From Herbaspirillum autotrophicum (GTDB lineage Bacteria; Pseudomonadota; Gammaproteobacteria; Burkholderiales; Burkholderiaceae_D), in contig NZ_LFLS01000006.1 in assembly GCF_001189915.1 (NCBI RefSeq), positions 62,001 through 126,000 of the forward strand: 64,000 bases of DNA, given 5' to 3'. How positions within the stretch are numbered: the stretch's first letter is position 1; each line of letters opens with the position of its first letter. Shown one piece after another: positions 19,055 to 27,912 of this stretch. Position numbers and translations under genes: made by a program. Below the pieces are notes generated by a model. That model saw nothing but the letters and a program-made list of their open reading frames with translations. It was not told the DNA's origin and ran no database searches.

Positions 19055-20074
19055 ATGAGCACAGTTCACCGCAATGACGATTTGAATGATGATGAGGCGG
19101 GATCAGAAGATCTCGATGCCGCCGAAGATATCTCTGAGGAAGTCGAAGTTGTTGACGGTGAACTCGTTAGCCGTGAGGAGCCTGTCGTCGCGCAGGTGGA
19201 TGGCGTCGAAGAACTGAAAAAGGTATTGGTCGCCGAGTTGTCGACCGATACCACGCAGCACTATCTGAACCAGATCGGCACCCGGCCGCTGCTGAGCGCG
19301 GCCGAAGAGTTGCACTTTGCAACGCTGGCCAAGCAGGGCGAATTCGTCGCCCGTCAAAAAATGATCGAACACAACCTGCGGCTGGTGGTGTCGATTGCCA
19401 AGCATTACATCAATCGCGGCGTGGTGTTGCTGGACCTGATCGAGGAAGGCAATCTCGGTCTGATGCGTGCCATCGACAAGTTCGAACCCGAACGCGGTTT
19501 CCGTTTCTCTACCTACGCCACCTGGTGGATACGCCAGAGTATCGAGCGCGCCATCATGAATCAGGCCCGGACTGTACGTCTGCCGGTGCACATGGTGCGC
19601 GAGCTCAATCAGATATTGCGTGCCAAATACCATCTGGAAGCGCAACAGCACGACGGCCGCGATGCCTCGGTCGAGGACATCGCCCATCTGGTTGGGCGGC
19701 CGATTGAAGATGTGCAGGATGTGCTGGCGCTGTCCGAGCATGCGGCATCACTGGATACGCCGCTCGATGGCGATCCGCAAGCCAGCCTGATGGATTTGCT
19801 GCCGGGCGCGATGGAAGAAAACCCCGATGCACGTGCCGAGTCGCAGGAAATGACCTTGCTGATCCGCGACTGGCTCAAAAGTTTGTCAGACAAGCAACGC
19901 TTGGTCATCATGCGTCGCTTCGGTCTCGATAATGACGATCCGTCAACGCTGGAACAACTGGCGACCGAGATGGGCATTACCCGCGAGCGGGTCAGGCAGG
20001 TGCAGCAAGAGGCGCTGATCAAACTGAAACGCACCCTGACGGCGCGCGGGGTCGGCAAGGACGCCTTGTTCTAG
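19055..20074 (+). CDS. rpoS: RNA polymerase sigma factor RpoS
   Basis: Stationary-phase/general stress sigma factor. The 339 aa product has an acidic N-terminus and region 1.2 ([20 protein letters not shown]). Region 2 follows ([40 protein letters not shown]), then region 3, and region 4 with [18 protein letters not shown] and [15 protein letters not shown]. It starts 3 bp after nlpD. The gene order nlpD-rpoS separates it from the housekeeping RpoD, which is much longer. Confidence 0.97.
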   Translation: MSTVHRNDDLNDDEAGSEDLDAAEDISEEVEVVDGELVSREEPVVAQVDGVEELKKVLVAELSTDTTQHYLNQIGTRPLLSAAEELHFATLAKQGEFVARQKMIEHNLRLVVSIAKHYINRGVVLLDLIEEGNLGLMRAIDKFEPERGFRFSTYATWWIRQSIERAIMNQARTVRLPVHMVRELNQILRAKYHLEAQQHDGRDASVEDIAHLVGRPIEDVQDVLALSEHAASLDTPLDGDPQASLMDLLPGAMEENPDARAESQEMTLLIRDWLKSLSDKQRLVIMRRFGLDNDDPSTLEQLATEMGITRERVRQVQQEALIKLKRTLTARGVGKDALF

Positions 20075-20215
20075 AGCCGGCTCTGCGTTCTACCGCATTG
20101 ATGTTCATCCTCTTGTTTGCGGCGATGTCATTTCCCGCTTCCCTCGCATCGCGGTATCGCGGACAATAGCGGCTTTTGCATTTTTCCGGCGTCCTGGCCG
20201 GCTTCACAGGTTCCC

Positions 20216-21571
20216 ATGCAGCAACTTATCATCGATATCAAAGCCCTCGACATGGATGGGCGTGGCGTTGGTCATCTCAATAATGAGGATGGCACGCAAG
20301 GCAAAGTGGTGTTCGTCGAAGGCGCATTGCCGGGCGAGCAGGTCACGTTTCACTCCTTCCGCAAGAAGCCCAAGTGGGAAGCGGCGACCATGACGCGCCT
20401 GATCCGCGAGTCGTCGCAGCGGGTCAAACCGCGGTGCGCCTACTTTGGTGTGTGCGGCGGGTGCGCCATGCAACATCTGGAACCGTCGGCACAGGTTGCC
20501 ATGAAGCAGCGGGTGCTCGAAGATAATCTGTGGCATCTTGCCAAAACCAGGCCGGAGACCATGTTGCGGCCGATTTACGGGCCCACCTGGGGCTATCGCT
20601 ACCGGGCCCGCATTTCGGTCAAGAACGTGGTCAAGAAGGGCACCGTGCTGGTCGGTTTTCATGAAAAGAAATCGCCGTTCGTGAGCGACATGAAGACCTG
20701 CGAAATTCTGCCGCCGCATGTGTCGGCCATGCTGGTGCCGCTGCGGGAATTGATCGGTTCGCTGTCGTTGATTGATCGTCTGCCGCAAATCGAACTGGCC
20801 ATTGGCGAGGGCGAAGGCGGCGAGCAAGTGACGGTGATGGTGTTGCGCGTGATGGAACCGCCGACCGCTGACGACCAACTCAAGCTCAAGGTTTTTGCCG
20901 ACCTGCACAAGGTGCAGTGGTGGTTGCAGTCGAAAGGACCGGACACCGCAGTACCGTTTTATCCGCCGCAATCCGACCTGCATTACACCTTGCCTGAATT
21001 CGGCGTCAAGATGCCATTCAAACCGACCGATTTTACCCAGGTGAATCACCAGATCAACCGCGTGCTGGTCGCACGTGCCTTGCGGCTGCTGGATGCGCAG
21101 CCGGAAGAACGGATTGCCGACTTGTTCTGTGGCCTCGGCAATTTCACCTTGCCGATTGCCACGCAGGCCAAGACAGTCGTCGGCATCGAAGGCAGTACGG
21201 CACTGACCGAACGCGCTGCCGACAATGCCGGCGTGAATGGCCTGGCTGCCAAAACCAGCTTCCATTGCCGCAATCTGTTTGAAGCCAAGACTGAAGATTT
21301 TGTGGCGTTGGGTAAGTTTGATCGCATGCTGGTCGACCCGCCACGCGAAGGCGCGCTCGAAGTCTGTCGCGCCATCGTCGGCTTGCGCGCGTCCCATCCT
21401 GACCTGATGCCGCGCCGCATCGTTTACGTTTCCTGCAACCCGGCAACACTGGCGCGCGACACGGCCGAGCTGGTGCAGGGCGGTTATCAACTGAAGCTGG
21501 CCGGCGTGGTCAACATGTTCCCGCATACCGCACACGTGGAGTCGATGGCAGTGTTTGATTTGCCGGCATAA
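20216..21571 (+). CDS. rlmD: 23S rRNA (uracil-1939-C5) methyltransferase RlmD
   Basis: SAM-dependent methyltransferase of 23S rRNA with an N-terminal TRAM RNA-binding domain and an [4Fe-4S] cluster. I choose ATG 20216 (451 aa), since the product then begins at the TRAM domain ([17 protein letters not shown]); the frame is open further upstream but the composition there is not protein-like. The cluster cysteines are in [12 protein letters not shown] (C74, C80, C83) and TCEILPP. SAM and catalytic motifs are [23 protein letters not shown] and the nucleophile region [12 protein letters not shown]. It is followed by a strong terminator. Confidence 0.94.
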   Translation: MQQLIIDIKALDMDGRGVGHLNNEDGTQGKVVFVEGALPGEQVTFHSFRKKPKWEAATMTRLIRESSQRVKPRCAYFGVCGGCAMQHLEPSAQVAMKQRVLEDNLWHLAKTRPETMLRPIYGPTWGYRYRARISVKNVVKKGTVLVGFHEKKSPFVSDMKTCEILPPHVSAMLVPLRELIGSLSLIDRLPQIELAIGEGEGGEQVTVMVLRVMEPPTADDQLKLKVFADLHKVQWWLQSKGPDTAVPFYPPQSDLHYTLPEFGVKMPFKPTDFTQVNHQINRVLVARALRLLDAQPEERIADLFCGLGNFTLPIATQAKTVVGIEGSTALTERAADNAGVNGLAAKTSFHCRNLFEAKTEDFVALGKFDRMLVDPPREGALEVCRAIVGLRASHPDLMPRRIVYVSCNPATLARDTAELVQGGYQLKLAGVVNMFPHTAHVESMAVFDLPA

Positions 21572-21605
21572 GGGCTGGGCCGACATATTGGTGCCGTTCG
21601 ACAAG

Positions 21606-21635
21606 CCCGCCATGAATGGCGGGTTTTGTTTTTTT
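21606..21635 (+). terminator. Intrinsic terminator after rlmD
   Basis: CCCGCCAT (21606-21613) pairs with ATGGCGGG (21616-21623), followed by TTTTG and seven more T. It lies 34 bp after the rlmD stop and immediately before the ribosome site of the next gene. Confidence 0.9.
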
Positions 21636-21648
21636 GGAGCGACGAGCA

Positions 21649-22122
21649 ATGCTGAAATACCTGCAACGCGTCTGTGATGTTGGTCTGCTGCTGTTGGCGG
21701 CGCTTTTGTTTGGCGCGATATTGACGGCCAGATTGCAGACCGGCAGCCTGGGTTTGCTGATTCCCGAGGCTCCTTATATTTACGAGCGCCGCGACTTTGT
21801 CATCGATGCGGTGATGGCAGCACTGGCCGGCTGGGTGTTGCTGCTGTTAGCGGAGCGACTGGTGCGTGAACGGTTGCCCCAGTTTGCCGAATATGGCTGT
21901 TTTGCCATCGCGTTGTTGCTGTCCATGTATTGGGGCCCGCCGTCGCCGCTGATCTTCGGCAATACCTGGGGGGCCGGCGAAGCAACCCGCGAATTGTTTC
22001 TGGCGCACATGGATATTATCGTGCCGCTGCTTGTCATGGCGCTGGTATTGCGTACACTGTTGCGCAGCATGCTGGCGGCGTGGTCGTCTCGCAAGAAATC
22101 GGTCAGTAGCGGATTCCGTTGA
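21649..22122 (+). CDS. Small membrane protein, function unknown
   Basis: A 157 aa protein with four predicted membrane helices (about residues 7-28, 48-69, 80-98 and 122-141) and a short basic C-terminus (SSRKKSVSSGFR). Start ATG 21649 follows GGAGCGACGAG; an upstream in-frame start lies within the terminator stem and is rejected. It is followed 9 bp later by an acetyltransferase gene, so both may form a small operon. I do not recognise the family. Confidence 0.75.
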   Translation: MLKYLQRVCDVGLLLLAALLFGAILTARLQTGSLGLLIPEAPYIYERRDFVIDAVMAALAGWVLLLLAERLVRERLPQFAEYGCFAIALLLSMYWGPPSPLIFGNTWGAGEATRELFLAHMDIIVPLLVMALVLRTLLRSMLAAWSSRKKSVSSGFR

Positions 22123-22130
22123 GGTGATGA

Positions 22131-22649
22131 ATGTCGATAACTTATAAATTTGCGAGCGCCGGTGACGTCGATGCGCTGGTGGCGTTGATTAATGCTGCCT
22201 ATCGTCCTGCACAGGATGGTGGCTGGACGCATGAAGGGGGATTGGTATCGGGGCCGAGAATCAACGCGGCGCAAATGAGGCATACCATCGCGGACCCGCA
22301 TTCAGTTGTGATCTTGGCGTTGGCGAAGCAGGAGGTTGTGGCCTGTGTGCATGTACAGAAGCAAGGATCCGATAGTTGCATCGGTACGCTGACCGTGGCC
22401 CCGGCCATGCAAAACACCGGTGTTGGCAAGGTCATGCTGGCGCGCGCCGAACAGCACGCAACAGAACATTTCGGTGCCCGACGGCTGTTGATGCTGGTGC
22501 TGTCGCCACGGCATGAGCTGATCGATTTTTACCTGCGCCGAGGTTATGTGCGCATGGGTGTATTGCAGGACTTTCCGGTCGATGCCGGGGTTGGCGTACC
22601 CATGCAACCTGGCATGACACTCGAAAATCTCGAGAAAATCATTTCCTGA
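22131..22649 (+). CDS. GNAT-family N-acetyltransferase
   Basis: A 172 aa acetyl-CoA-dependent transferase. The GNAT fold is visible in order: N-terminal YKFASAGDVDALVALINAAY, central strands VVILALAKQEVVACVHVQ, the acetyl-CoA loop LTVAPAMQNTGVGKVMLARA (the Q/R-x-x-G-x-G/A type), and LVLSPRHELIDFYLRRGYVR near the C-terminus. The substrate cannot be told. It lies 9 bp after the membrane protein gene, and its stop precedes the hipBA control region. Confidence 0.87.
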   Translation: MSITYKFASAGDVDALVALINAAYRPAQDGGWTHEGGLVSGPRINAAQMRHTIADPHSVVILALAKQEVVACVHVQKQGSDSCIGTLTVAPAMQNTGVGKVMLARAEQHATEHFGARRLLMLVLSPRHELIDFYLRRGYVRMGVLQDFPVDAGVGVPMQPGMTLENLEKIIS

Positions 22650-22736
22650 CGACGCTGTTTCAGGCACCGGCACTGGCTGGCAGCGCTTGGCACTTTGCTC
22701 CGCCAGTGGAGCCTTCAACTGGCTCATACAACTGAA

Positions 22737-22760
22737 TGCTCCATACAGGCGCATGGAGCA
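22737..22760 (+). repeat. Inverted repeat downstream of the acetyltransferase gene
   Basis: TGCTCCAT (22737-22744) and ATGGAGCA (22753-22760) form a perfect 8 bp stem with an 8 nt loop. No T-run follows, so this is at best a weak terminator or a mRNA end. The gap 22650-22838 shows no gene. Confidence 0.35.
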
Positions 22761-22838
22761 TCAAGTCCCTTGTGTGTCCACAGACAGGTTTCCCCCAAAC
22801 GAGGGATGGTCTAGGCGCAAGAAACCCTTTTAAAAATA

Positions 22839-22887
22839 AACAATTTATTGTTACTTTTTAAAAATGAACAATTAATTATTCATTTTT
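22839..22887 (+). promoter_or_regulatory. Tandem palindromic operators of the hipBA operon
   Basis: Two similar AT-rich palindromes lie 28 bp apart centre to centre. The first has arms AACAAT and ATTGTT (22839-22852) inside weaker flanking symmetry. The second spans 22860-22887 and is symmetric at 26 of 28 positions, with arms AAAAATGAA and TTCATTTTT. The second overlaps the -35 box of the promoter below. This arrangement is typical for autoregulation by a dimeric HipB-type repressor. Base composition is far more AT-rich than the surrounding genome. Confidence 0.75.
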
Positions 22888-22914
22888 GACTTATTCCTGT
22901 CTGCACAATAAAAT
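22886..22914 (+). promoter_or_regulatory. Promoter of hipBA
   Basis: TTGACT (22886-22891), a 17 bp spacer, and TAAAAT (22909-22914): close to the sigma-70 consensus. It ends 26 bp before the hipB ATG, and its -35 box lies in the distal arm of the second operator. Confidence 0.75.
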
Positions 22915-22940
22915 GGTTTTAATTGAGAAAGGTCCATTTT

Positions 22941-23234
22941 ATGGTGAACTCATTAGCGGCAATTGGCGCTCAGATACGTCGTACCCGCAAGGAGCGGAAA
23001 TGGAGTGCCCAGGTGCTGGCGCAACGCAGCGGCATCCATCGCAATACCTTGCTGGCGCTGGAAACCGGCAAAGGCAATATCGAGTTGAGCAAATTATTGT
23101 CGGTGTGTTCCGAACTCGGCCTGGAATTGCTGTTCGTGCCGCAACAAGTGTATGCGCTGCGCGCCGCTGACGATCAGGGCGTACGCACGGAATTGTCGGA
23201 GCGTCTGGACAGTTTGATGGAGAACGCACCATGA
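22941..23234 (+). CDS. hipB: HipB-type XRE family antitoxin
   Basis: A 97 aa DNA-binding protein, antitoxin and autorepressor of the downstream kinase toxin. ATG 22941 is preferred to an in-frame TTG 18 bp earlier, which lies too close to the promoter. The helix-turn-helix spans about residues 7-62 with IGAQIRRTRKERKWSAQVLA and RNTLLALETGKGNIELSKLL. The C-terminal tail is acidic and flexible (VRTELSERLDSLMENAP), as expected for a HipA-binding or degraded tail. The stop overlaps the hipA start by ATGA, so translation is coupled. Confidence 0.88.
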   Translation: MVNSLAAIGAQIRRTRKERKWSAQVLAQRSGIHRNTLLALETGKGNIELSKLLSVCSELGLELLFVPQQVYALRAADDQGVRTELSERLDSLMENAP

Positions 23235-24556
23235 CCATGCTGCGGGCACTGCGCGTGCGTCTTGGCGTAACGGATGTGGGTTCGCTGTTTGCGCTCGATG
23301 ACGGACGCGTGTATTTCCGTTTCGATGATGCCTATGCCACTGCTGCCGGGCGACCGGTCTTGTCGCAGTTGTATTGCGCGGCGACCGAAGAACGCACCAT
23401 CGCACAATTGCTGGACCCTGCACTGGATGTCAATCGCGGTGATGGCAAGGGCGGTTTGCCGCCGTTTTTCCAGAACCTGCTGCCGGAAGGACAGTTGCGC
23501 AAACATCTGATGGAGCGTGCCGGATTGGCGCCCGATGATGAATTCGGTTTGCTGGCGTATTGCGGCAAGGATTTGCCGGGTGATGTATCGGTGCTTGCAG
23601 AAAACCTGGATGATCGGGCACTCGGACGATTGATTGCCCAGAGTCGTGACAGCTATGAAATGAGCGCCGGTCAGTTGCCGACGCCGGATGGTGAATCGAT
23701 TTCCGGGGTGCAGCCGAAGATCGGTCTGGTGCGCGCTGCCGGCGGCCGTTACGTGATGCGCTCCAAGGATAGCCGGGGGCAGCACTTCATCGGCAAATTG
23801 CCTGCCAGCGATTATCCCGGCATGCCGGAAGTCGAATTCGCCTCATTGACGCTGGCGCGGGCGGCCGGGGTCAATGTCTGTGACTTCGAACTGGTGCCAT
23901 TGAGCGCGATTGCCGATCGCCTGCCATTCGGCTTGCGCAGTGACGCTGAACACTTCCTGCTGATCCATCGTTTCGACCGTGATGCCGGTACTGCCACCGG
24001 CCGTTTGCACATGGAAGACTTTGCCCAGATCACCGGTACCCCGGCCAGTGGCAAATATTCCGGTACTTATGCCGCGCTGGGCGTGGTCTTGCAAGAACGC
24101 AGCAATCTCGGTGAAGAAGATGTGTTCGAGCTGTTGCGGCGGATCAAGGTCAACGAATTGCTCGGTAATTTCGATGCGCATCTGAAGAATTTCAGCCTGC
24201 TGTATCGCACCCCGACCAGCGCAGTGCTGTCGCCAGCTTACGATATTGTGGCTTATGCCGCGTATCTGACCGGCAATGGGCATGCGCTGGCATTTGCGCC
24301 ACGCCAGAAACCCAAACAATTGCTGACGCCGGCGGTGTTGCGCCAGCTCGCCAATATCTGGCAGATTCCCGAACCGAAGTTGCAGATGGTATTGATCGAT
24401 ACGGTCGAACGCGCGATGCAAAGCTGGCCGGATTTGCTGCAATCGCTGCCATTGACTGCGGTTCAGCAAAGCCGCATCACCGAACATCTGGCATGCAATC
24501 CCAGTGTCATCGCCTGGCAGCGTCGTGCTGCGCGCAAACTCGGAGGACATGCATGA
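23231..24556 (+). CDS. hipA: HipA-type serine/threonine kinase toxin
   Basis: A 441 aa kinase of the HipA family; in E. coli HipA phosphorylates glutamyl-tRNA synthetase and causes dormancy. Seen in order: an N-terminal subdomain with GLPPFFQNLLPEG; the autophosphorylation/P-loop segment ESISGVQPKIGLV (serines 156 and 158); HFLLIHRFDRD; the catalytic loop GNFDAHLKNFSLLY (D315, N320); and the metal-binding SPAYDIV (D338). All key residues are present, so the kinase should be active. The target cannot be inferred. It overlaps hipB upstream and a pseudouridine synthase gene downstream. Confidence 0.92.
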   Translation: MTMLRALRVRLGVTDVGSLFALDDGRVYFRFDDAYATAAGRPVLSQLYCAATEERTIAQLLDPALDVNRGDGKGGLPPFFQNLLPEGQLRKHLMERAGLAPDDEFGLLAYCGKDLPGDVSVLAENLDDRALGRLIAQSRDSYEMSAGQLPTPDGESISGVQPKIGLVRAAGGRYVMRSKDSRGQHFIGKLPASDYPGMPEVEFASLTLARAAGVNVCDFELVPLSAIADRLPFGLRSDAEHFLLIHRFDRDAGTATGRLHMEDFAQITGTPASGKYSGTYAALGVVLQERSNLGEEDVFELLRRIKVNELLGNFDAHLKNFSLLYRTPTSAVLSPAYDIVAYAAYLTGNGHALAFAPRQKPKQLLTPAVLRQLANIWQIPEPKLQMVLIDTVERAMQSWPDLLQSLPLTAVQQSRITEHLACNPSVIAWQRRAARKLGGHA

Positions 24557-25449
24557 AGCCATCTTCACCGTTGCCGATCAAGGATGGCGTGGCCCCGAGT
24601 TATCTGTGGCTGCCCGGCGGTCAAGCGGATGGCATGCTGGCATTTTTGCTGATGCGTTTTCCGGCGATTGATGAAGCCACTTGGCGTTTGCGCATGCAGC
24701 GCGGTGAAGTGGCTGATCAGCATGGGCAGCGATTGCATCCGGATAGTCCGTGCCGCCGCGGCGATTGCATTTTTTACTATCGCGATCTGGAAGGGCGTGA
24801 ACAGCCGATTCCTTTCGAGGAAGAAATCCTGCATCAGGACCAGCATTTGCTGGTGGTCGACAAGCCGCACTTTTTGCCGGTGATCCCGACCGGCCGCTTT
24901 TTGCACGAGACCCTGCTGGTACGACTCAAAAGAAAAACCGGGCTGGCCGATCTGACGCCGATTCACCGGCTTGATCGCGAGACAGCCGGGGTCATCCTGT
25001 TTTCAACCAATACCGCAAGCCGCGGGGCCTATCAGTCCATGTTCCAGCAACGGGAGATGGATAAGACCTATGAAGCGGTAGCCGGGACGCTGGAATCCAC
25101 ACAGTTGCCATTGATCTACCGCAGCAGGCTGGAGGAGGCCGAGCAATTTTTTCTGATGCGTGAAGTGCCGGGAGCACCGAACTCTGAAACCCATATCGAT
25201 CTGATTGAGCGCCGTGGTGCACACAGCCTGTATCGGCTCAATCCGGTCACCGGCAGAAAACATCAGTTGCGGGTCCATCTGGCAGCCCTCGGCATACCGA
25301 TCCTGAACGATACGTTTTATCCGCACGCGGTACCTGCCGGCACCCCGGATGACTACGACGCGCCATTGCAACTGCTGGCGCGCTCGATTGCGTTTACCGA
25401 TCCCTTGAGCGGGGAAGTCCGTTATTTTGAAAGCAAGCGGCGTTTGTAA
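24553..25449 (+). CDS. RluA-family RNA pseudouridine synthase
   Basis: Isomerises uridine to pseudouridine in rRNA or tRNA. ATG 24553 overlaps the hipA stop (ATGA) and gives 298 aa beginning with a family-like N-terminus. The catalytic motif IHRLDRETAGVILF holds the active-site Asp (near residue 140). Other RluA motifs are LLVVDKPHFLPVIP, MDKTYEAVAGT and VTGRKHQLRVHLAALGIPIL. The substrate position cannot be assigned. The overlap with hipA is notable and means it is probably made from the hipBA mRNA. Confidence 0.9.
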   Translation: MKPSSPLPIKDGVAPSYLWLPGGQADGMLAFLLMRFPAIDEATWRLRMQRGEVADQHGQRLHPDSPCRRGDCIFYYRDLEGREQPIPFEEEILHQDQHLLVVDKPHFLPVIPTGRFLHETLLVRLKRKTGLADLTPIHRLDRETAGVILFSTNTASRGAYQSMFQQREMDKTYEAVAGTLESTQLPLIYRSRLEEAEQFFLMREVPGAPNSETHIDLIERRGAHSLYRLNPVTGRKHQLRVHLAALGIPILNDTFYPHAVPAGTPDDYDAPLQLLARSIAFTDPLSGEVRYFESKRRL

Positions 25450-25478
25450 CCGGGTTTGAAATCCGGTTTGACATCTGA

Positions 25479-26183
25479 TCAGGCCGCTGCATCCGCCAGC
25501 GCCGGCTTGTCGCCGTCGGTCACCGTCTTCAACTGGTGCAGCGAAGCGACCAGATCGGCAAAGCGTTGCCCCTGAATCATGATGTGCTGCCGCAGCAGTT
25601 CGACCGTCAGCTCACTGTTGCCGGCAATGATGGCGTTGACCACGCCGTCATGTTCGTCGAATGAGGTTTTGAGGCGGTCGCGCACGCGCAGTTGCAAACG
25701 CCGGTAAGGCCGCAGCCGGCGGTGCAGGGCACGCGCCTGCTCGGCCAGGAAGGTATTGTGGCTGCCGGCATAAATCTGCTCGTGAAACGCTTCGTTCTTG
25801 TAGAAGTAGGCATCCGTATCGGAACTGTCGCGCGCTTGCTTGCAGGCCAGATGACTGGCCATCAGCGTCGCATGCTCGGCGACACTCATGCGCCGTGCGG
25901 CAAGACGGCCACACATGGCTTCGAATTCCGCCATGACTTCAAACATTTCAATCAATTGTTGCGGCCCGATCTCGGCCACGATGGCACCGCGTCGCGGCCG
26001 CATCACGATAATTCCCATCGACGCCAACTGGATCAAGGCTTCCCGGATCGGTGTACGCGACACCCCGAATTCCTCCGCCAGCACAGTTTCATCGAGATGC
26101 TGGCCGGGCGCCAGCCGGCCGACGGCAATCATTTCTTCGATTTGCTCGCGCAGGGTTTCGGATCGGTTTTTGGGTGTGTCCAT
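25479..26183 (-). CDS. GntR-family (FCD) regulator of the malonate genes, MdcY-like
   Basis: A 234 aa repressor-type protein. The N-terminal winged helix (about 10-70) shows LAEEFGVSRTPIREALIQLA and MRPRRGAIVAEI; the C-terminal FCD ligand domain has the metal-binding histidine region NEAFHEQIYAGSHN. ATG 26183 is chosen because upstream codons would begin with TTG. It is transcribed away from the TRAP-mdc genes, with a perfect palindrome between them. In Acinetobacter the malonate operon is controlled by the GntR protein MdcY (known), so the role here is inferred from context. Confidence 0.87.
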   Translation of the reverse strand: MDTPKNRSETLREQIEEMIAVGRLAPGQHLDETVLAEEFGVSRTPIREALIQLASMGIIVMRPRRGAIVAEIGPQQLIEMFEVMAEFEAMCGRLAARRMSVAEHATLMASHLACKQARDSSDTDAYFYKNEAFHEQIYAGSHNTFLAEQARALHRRLRPYRRLQLRVRDRLKTSFDEHDGVVNAIIAGNSELTVELLRQHIMIQGQRFADLVASLHQLKTVTDGDKPALADAAA

Positions 26184-26210
26184 GGTCTTTACCAAGTGAA
26201 GGGCGAAAAC

Positions 26211-26238
26211 ATTTTAATGCAGAATTTGTGCTTGACAA
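26211..26238 (-). promoter_or_regulatory. Candidate promoter of the GntR regulator gene
   Basis: On the minus strand TTGTCA (complement of 26233-26238), a 16 bp spacer and TAAAAT (complement of 26211-26216). The predicted start lies about 20 bp before the regulator ATG. A TTGACA on the plus strand (26232-26237) overlaps the same place, but I find no good -10 box 17 bp beyond it. Confidence 0.5.
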
Positions 26239-26256
26239 TGTATGCGCGCTGTAAGA

Positions 26257-26270
26257 TCTTGTATACAAGA
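26257..26270 (+). promoter_or_regulatory. Operator palindrome of the malonate regulator
   Basis: TCTTGTATACAAGA is a perfect 14 bp palindrome in the divergent region between the GntR gene and the TRAP-mdc operon. The core TTGTATACAA is typical of FCD-type GntR operators, and resembles the site reported for MdcY in Acinetobacter as I recall it. Binding is inferred. Confidence 0.78.
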
Positions 26271-26338
26271 ATAAGCCATAAAAAATCAAAAGAGTAGAAA
26301 AAGCGTAGAAATATATTCCATTCACCAGGAGGATAGAC

Positions 26339-27361
26339 ATGACATCGCAAAAACGCAGAAGCATTTTGGGGGCGCTGGCAACCACACCTTTGTGGGCCGG
26401 CAGTACATCGGTATGGGCGCAAACCACGGCGCTCAAGATTTCACATCAGTTTCCCGGCGGCACCATCAACGAGGGCGATTTCCGCGACCGGCTGGTCCGC
26501 CTGTTTGCCGAAGAAGTCGGCAAGCGCAGCAAGGGCAGCCTGAAATTCGAGATTTATCCCGGTTCTTCGCTGATGAAAACCAATGCGCAATTCTCGGCCA
26601 TGCGCAAAGGCGCGCTGGATATGTCGCTGGTGCCATTGAACTACGCCGGCGGCGAAGTGCCGGAAACCAATATCGGCCTGATGCCGGGTCTGGTGACGTC
26701 ATACCAGCAAGGCTCGGCCTGGAAGAATGCGGAAGTCGGCAAGGAGCTGGCGCGCATCCTGTCCGAAAAGGGCATTCTGATTGTCAGCTGGATCTGGCAA
26801 GCGGGCGGCGTCGCCTCACGCGGCAAACCGATCATTGATCCGAGCGATGCCAAAGGCATGAAGGTACGCGGCGGTTCGCGCGAAATGGACCTGATTCTCA
26901 AAGAAGCCGGTGCCGCAGTCGTTACGCTGCCATCCAACGAGATCTATGCCGCCATGCAAACCGGCGCCATGGATGCGGCCATGACATCGTCGACCTCGTT
27001 CATGTCGTTCCGCCTGGAAGAAGTGGCCAAGAGCCTGACCACCGGACGCGACAAGGCGTATTGGTACATGTTCGAACCGCTGATGATTTCCAAGGCCGTA
27101 TTTGACCGCCTGAGCAAAGAACAGCAAGCCATCATCATGGCCGTCGGCGCAGATATGGAGACGTTTGCCCTGAAGGCGGCCCAGACGGATGACGTCGCCG
27201 TGGCTGCGGTGTATCAGAAAGCCGGCGCCAAGGTAGTTGACCTGAATGCCGCTACCGTCAAGAAATGGCAAGACATCGCCCGTGCCACGGCATGGAAAGA
27301 CTACGCTGCCAAGAATGCCAATTGCGCCAATCTGATGAAGCTGGCGGAGAAACTCCTATGA
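26339..27361 (+). CDS. TRAP transporter substrate-binding protein, DctP type
   Basis: Periplasmic receptor of a TRAP dicarboxylate transporter. The 340 aa product begins with a twin-arginine-like or Sec signal (MTSQKRRSILGALATTP to VWAQ). DctP features follow: KISHQFPGG, FAEEVGKRSKGSLKFEIYPG, the substrate-binding arginine segment GMKVRGGSREMDLILKEAGA, and LPSNEIYAAMQTGAMDAA. The genes for the two membrane subunits overlap in turn. As the first gene of the malonate cluster it most likely binds malonate or a close dicarboxylate (inference). Confidence 0.9.
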   Translation: MTSQKRRSILGALATTPLWAGSTSVWAQTTALKISHQFPGGTINEGDFRDRLVRLFAEEVGKRSKGSLKFEIYPGSSLMKTNAQFSAMRKGALDMSLVPLNYAGGEVPETNIGLMPGLVTSYQQGSAWKNAEVGKELARILSEKGILIVSWIWQAGGVASRGKPIIDPSDAKGMKVRGGSREMDLILKEAGAAVVTLPSNEIYAAMQTGAMDAAMTSSTSFMSFRLEEVAKSLTTGRDKAYWYMFEPLMISKAVFDRLSKEQQAIIMAVGADMETFALKAAQTDDVAVAAVYQKAGAKVVDLNAATVKKWQDIARATAWKDYAAKNANCANLMKLAEKLL

Positions 27362-27912
27362 GTCACGGCTTTGAAATGCAACCGGCGGCCAAGCCGCCGG
27401 TGCCTGCCAACGCCGTGTTGGCAGCCGTAGCCGGATTGCTCGACAAGTACAACAAGGTGGCGGTGTTTCTGGCCATGATTGCCTTGTTGCTGACTTCGGT
27501 AATCCTGACGTACTCGGTGGTAGTGCGTTACTTTTTCCATCATCCGACCGACTGGCAGGACGAGGCATCGGTCTTCATGCTGGTGGGCGTGATCTTTCTG
27601 TGTTCGGCGTATGTGCAGTCCTTGCGCGGACACATCGGCATCGAGGCGCTGGCCGGCATGTTGTCGCCGCTGGCCAATCGTATCCGGATGTTCATCGTTG
27701 ATCTGGTGTCGTTCGCGTTTTGCGCCTTCTTTTCCTGGAAATCATGGACGCTGTTCCATGAAGCCTGGGTGGATGGCCAGACTACATCGTCGACCTTTGC
27801 ACCGCCATTGTGGATTCCTTACGCGATGATGGCGCTGGGCATGAGCATGCTGACACTGCAGTTGCTGGTGCAAGTATTGACCCGCATCACTGGTACCCGG
27901 GAGGCCACATGA
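27358..27912 (+). CDS. TRAP transporter small permease subunit, DctQ type
   Basis: A 184 aa membrane protein with four helices (about residues 36-58, 79-96, 112-134 and 150-174). It includes the DctQ features YSVVVRYFFHHPTDWQDE and the end WIPYAMMALGMSMLTLQLLV. Start ATG 27358 overlaps the stop of the binding protein gene by ATGA; its own stop overlaps the large permease in the same way. Works with the large subunit in sodium-driven uptake. Confidence 0.88.
   Translation: MSHGFEMQPAAKPPVPANAVLAAVAGLLDKYNKVAVFLAMIALLLTSVILTYSVVVRYFFHHPTDWQDEASVFMLVGVIFLCSAYVQSLRGHIGIEALAGMLSPLANRIRMFIVDLVSFAFCAFFSWKSWTLFHEAWVDGQTTSSTFAPPLWIPYAMMALGMSMLTLQLLVQVLTRITGTREAT

Noticed and set aside
22650-22920. 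tRNA or small RNA gene in the gap before hipB
   Set aside because: No cloverleaf or T-loop motif seen; the AT-rich part is explained by operators and promoter.
26232-26260. TTGACA as -35 of a sigma-70 promoter for the TRAP-mdc operon
   Set aside because: At 16-18 bp spacing the bases are AGATCT, GATCTT or ATCTTG, which are poor -10 boxes; TAAGAT lies at only 14 bp.
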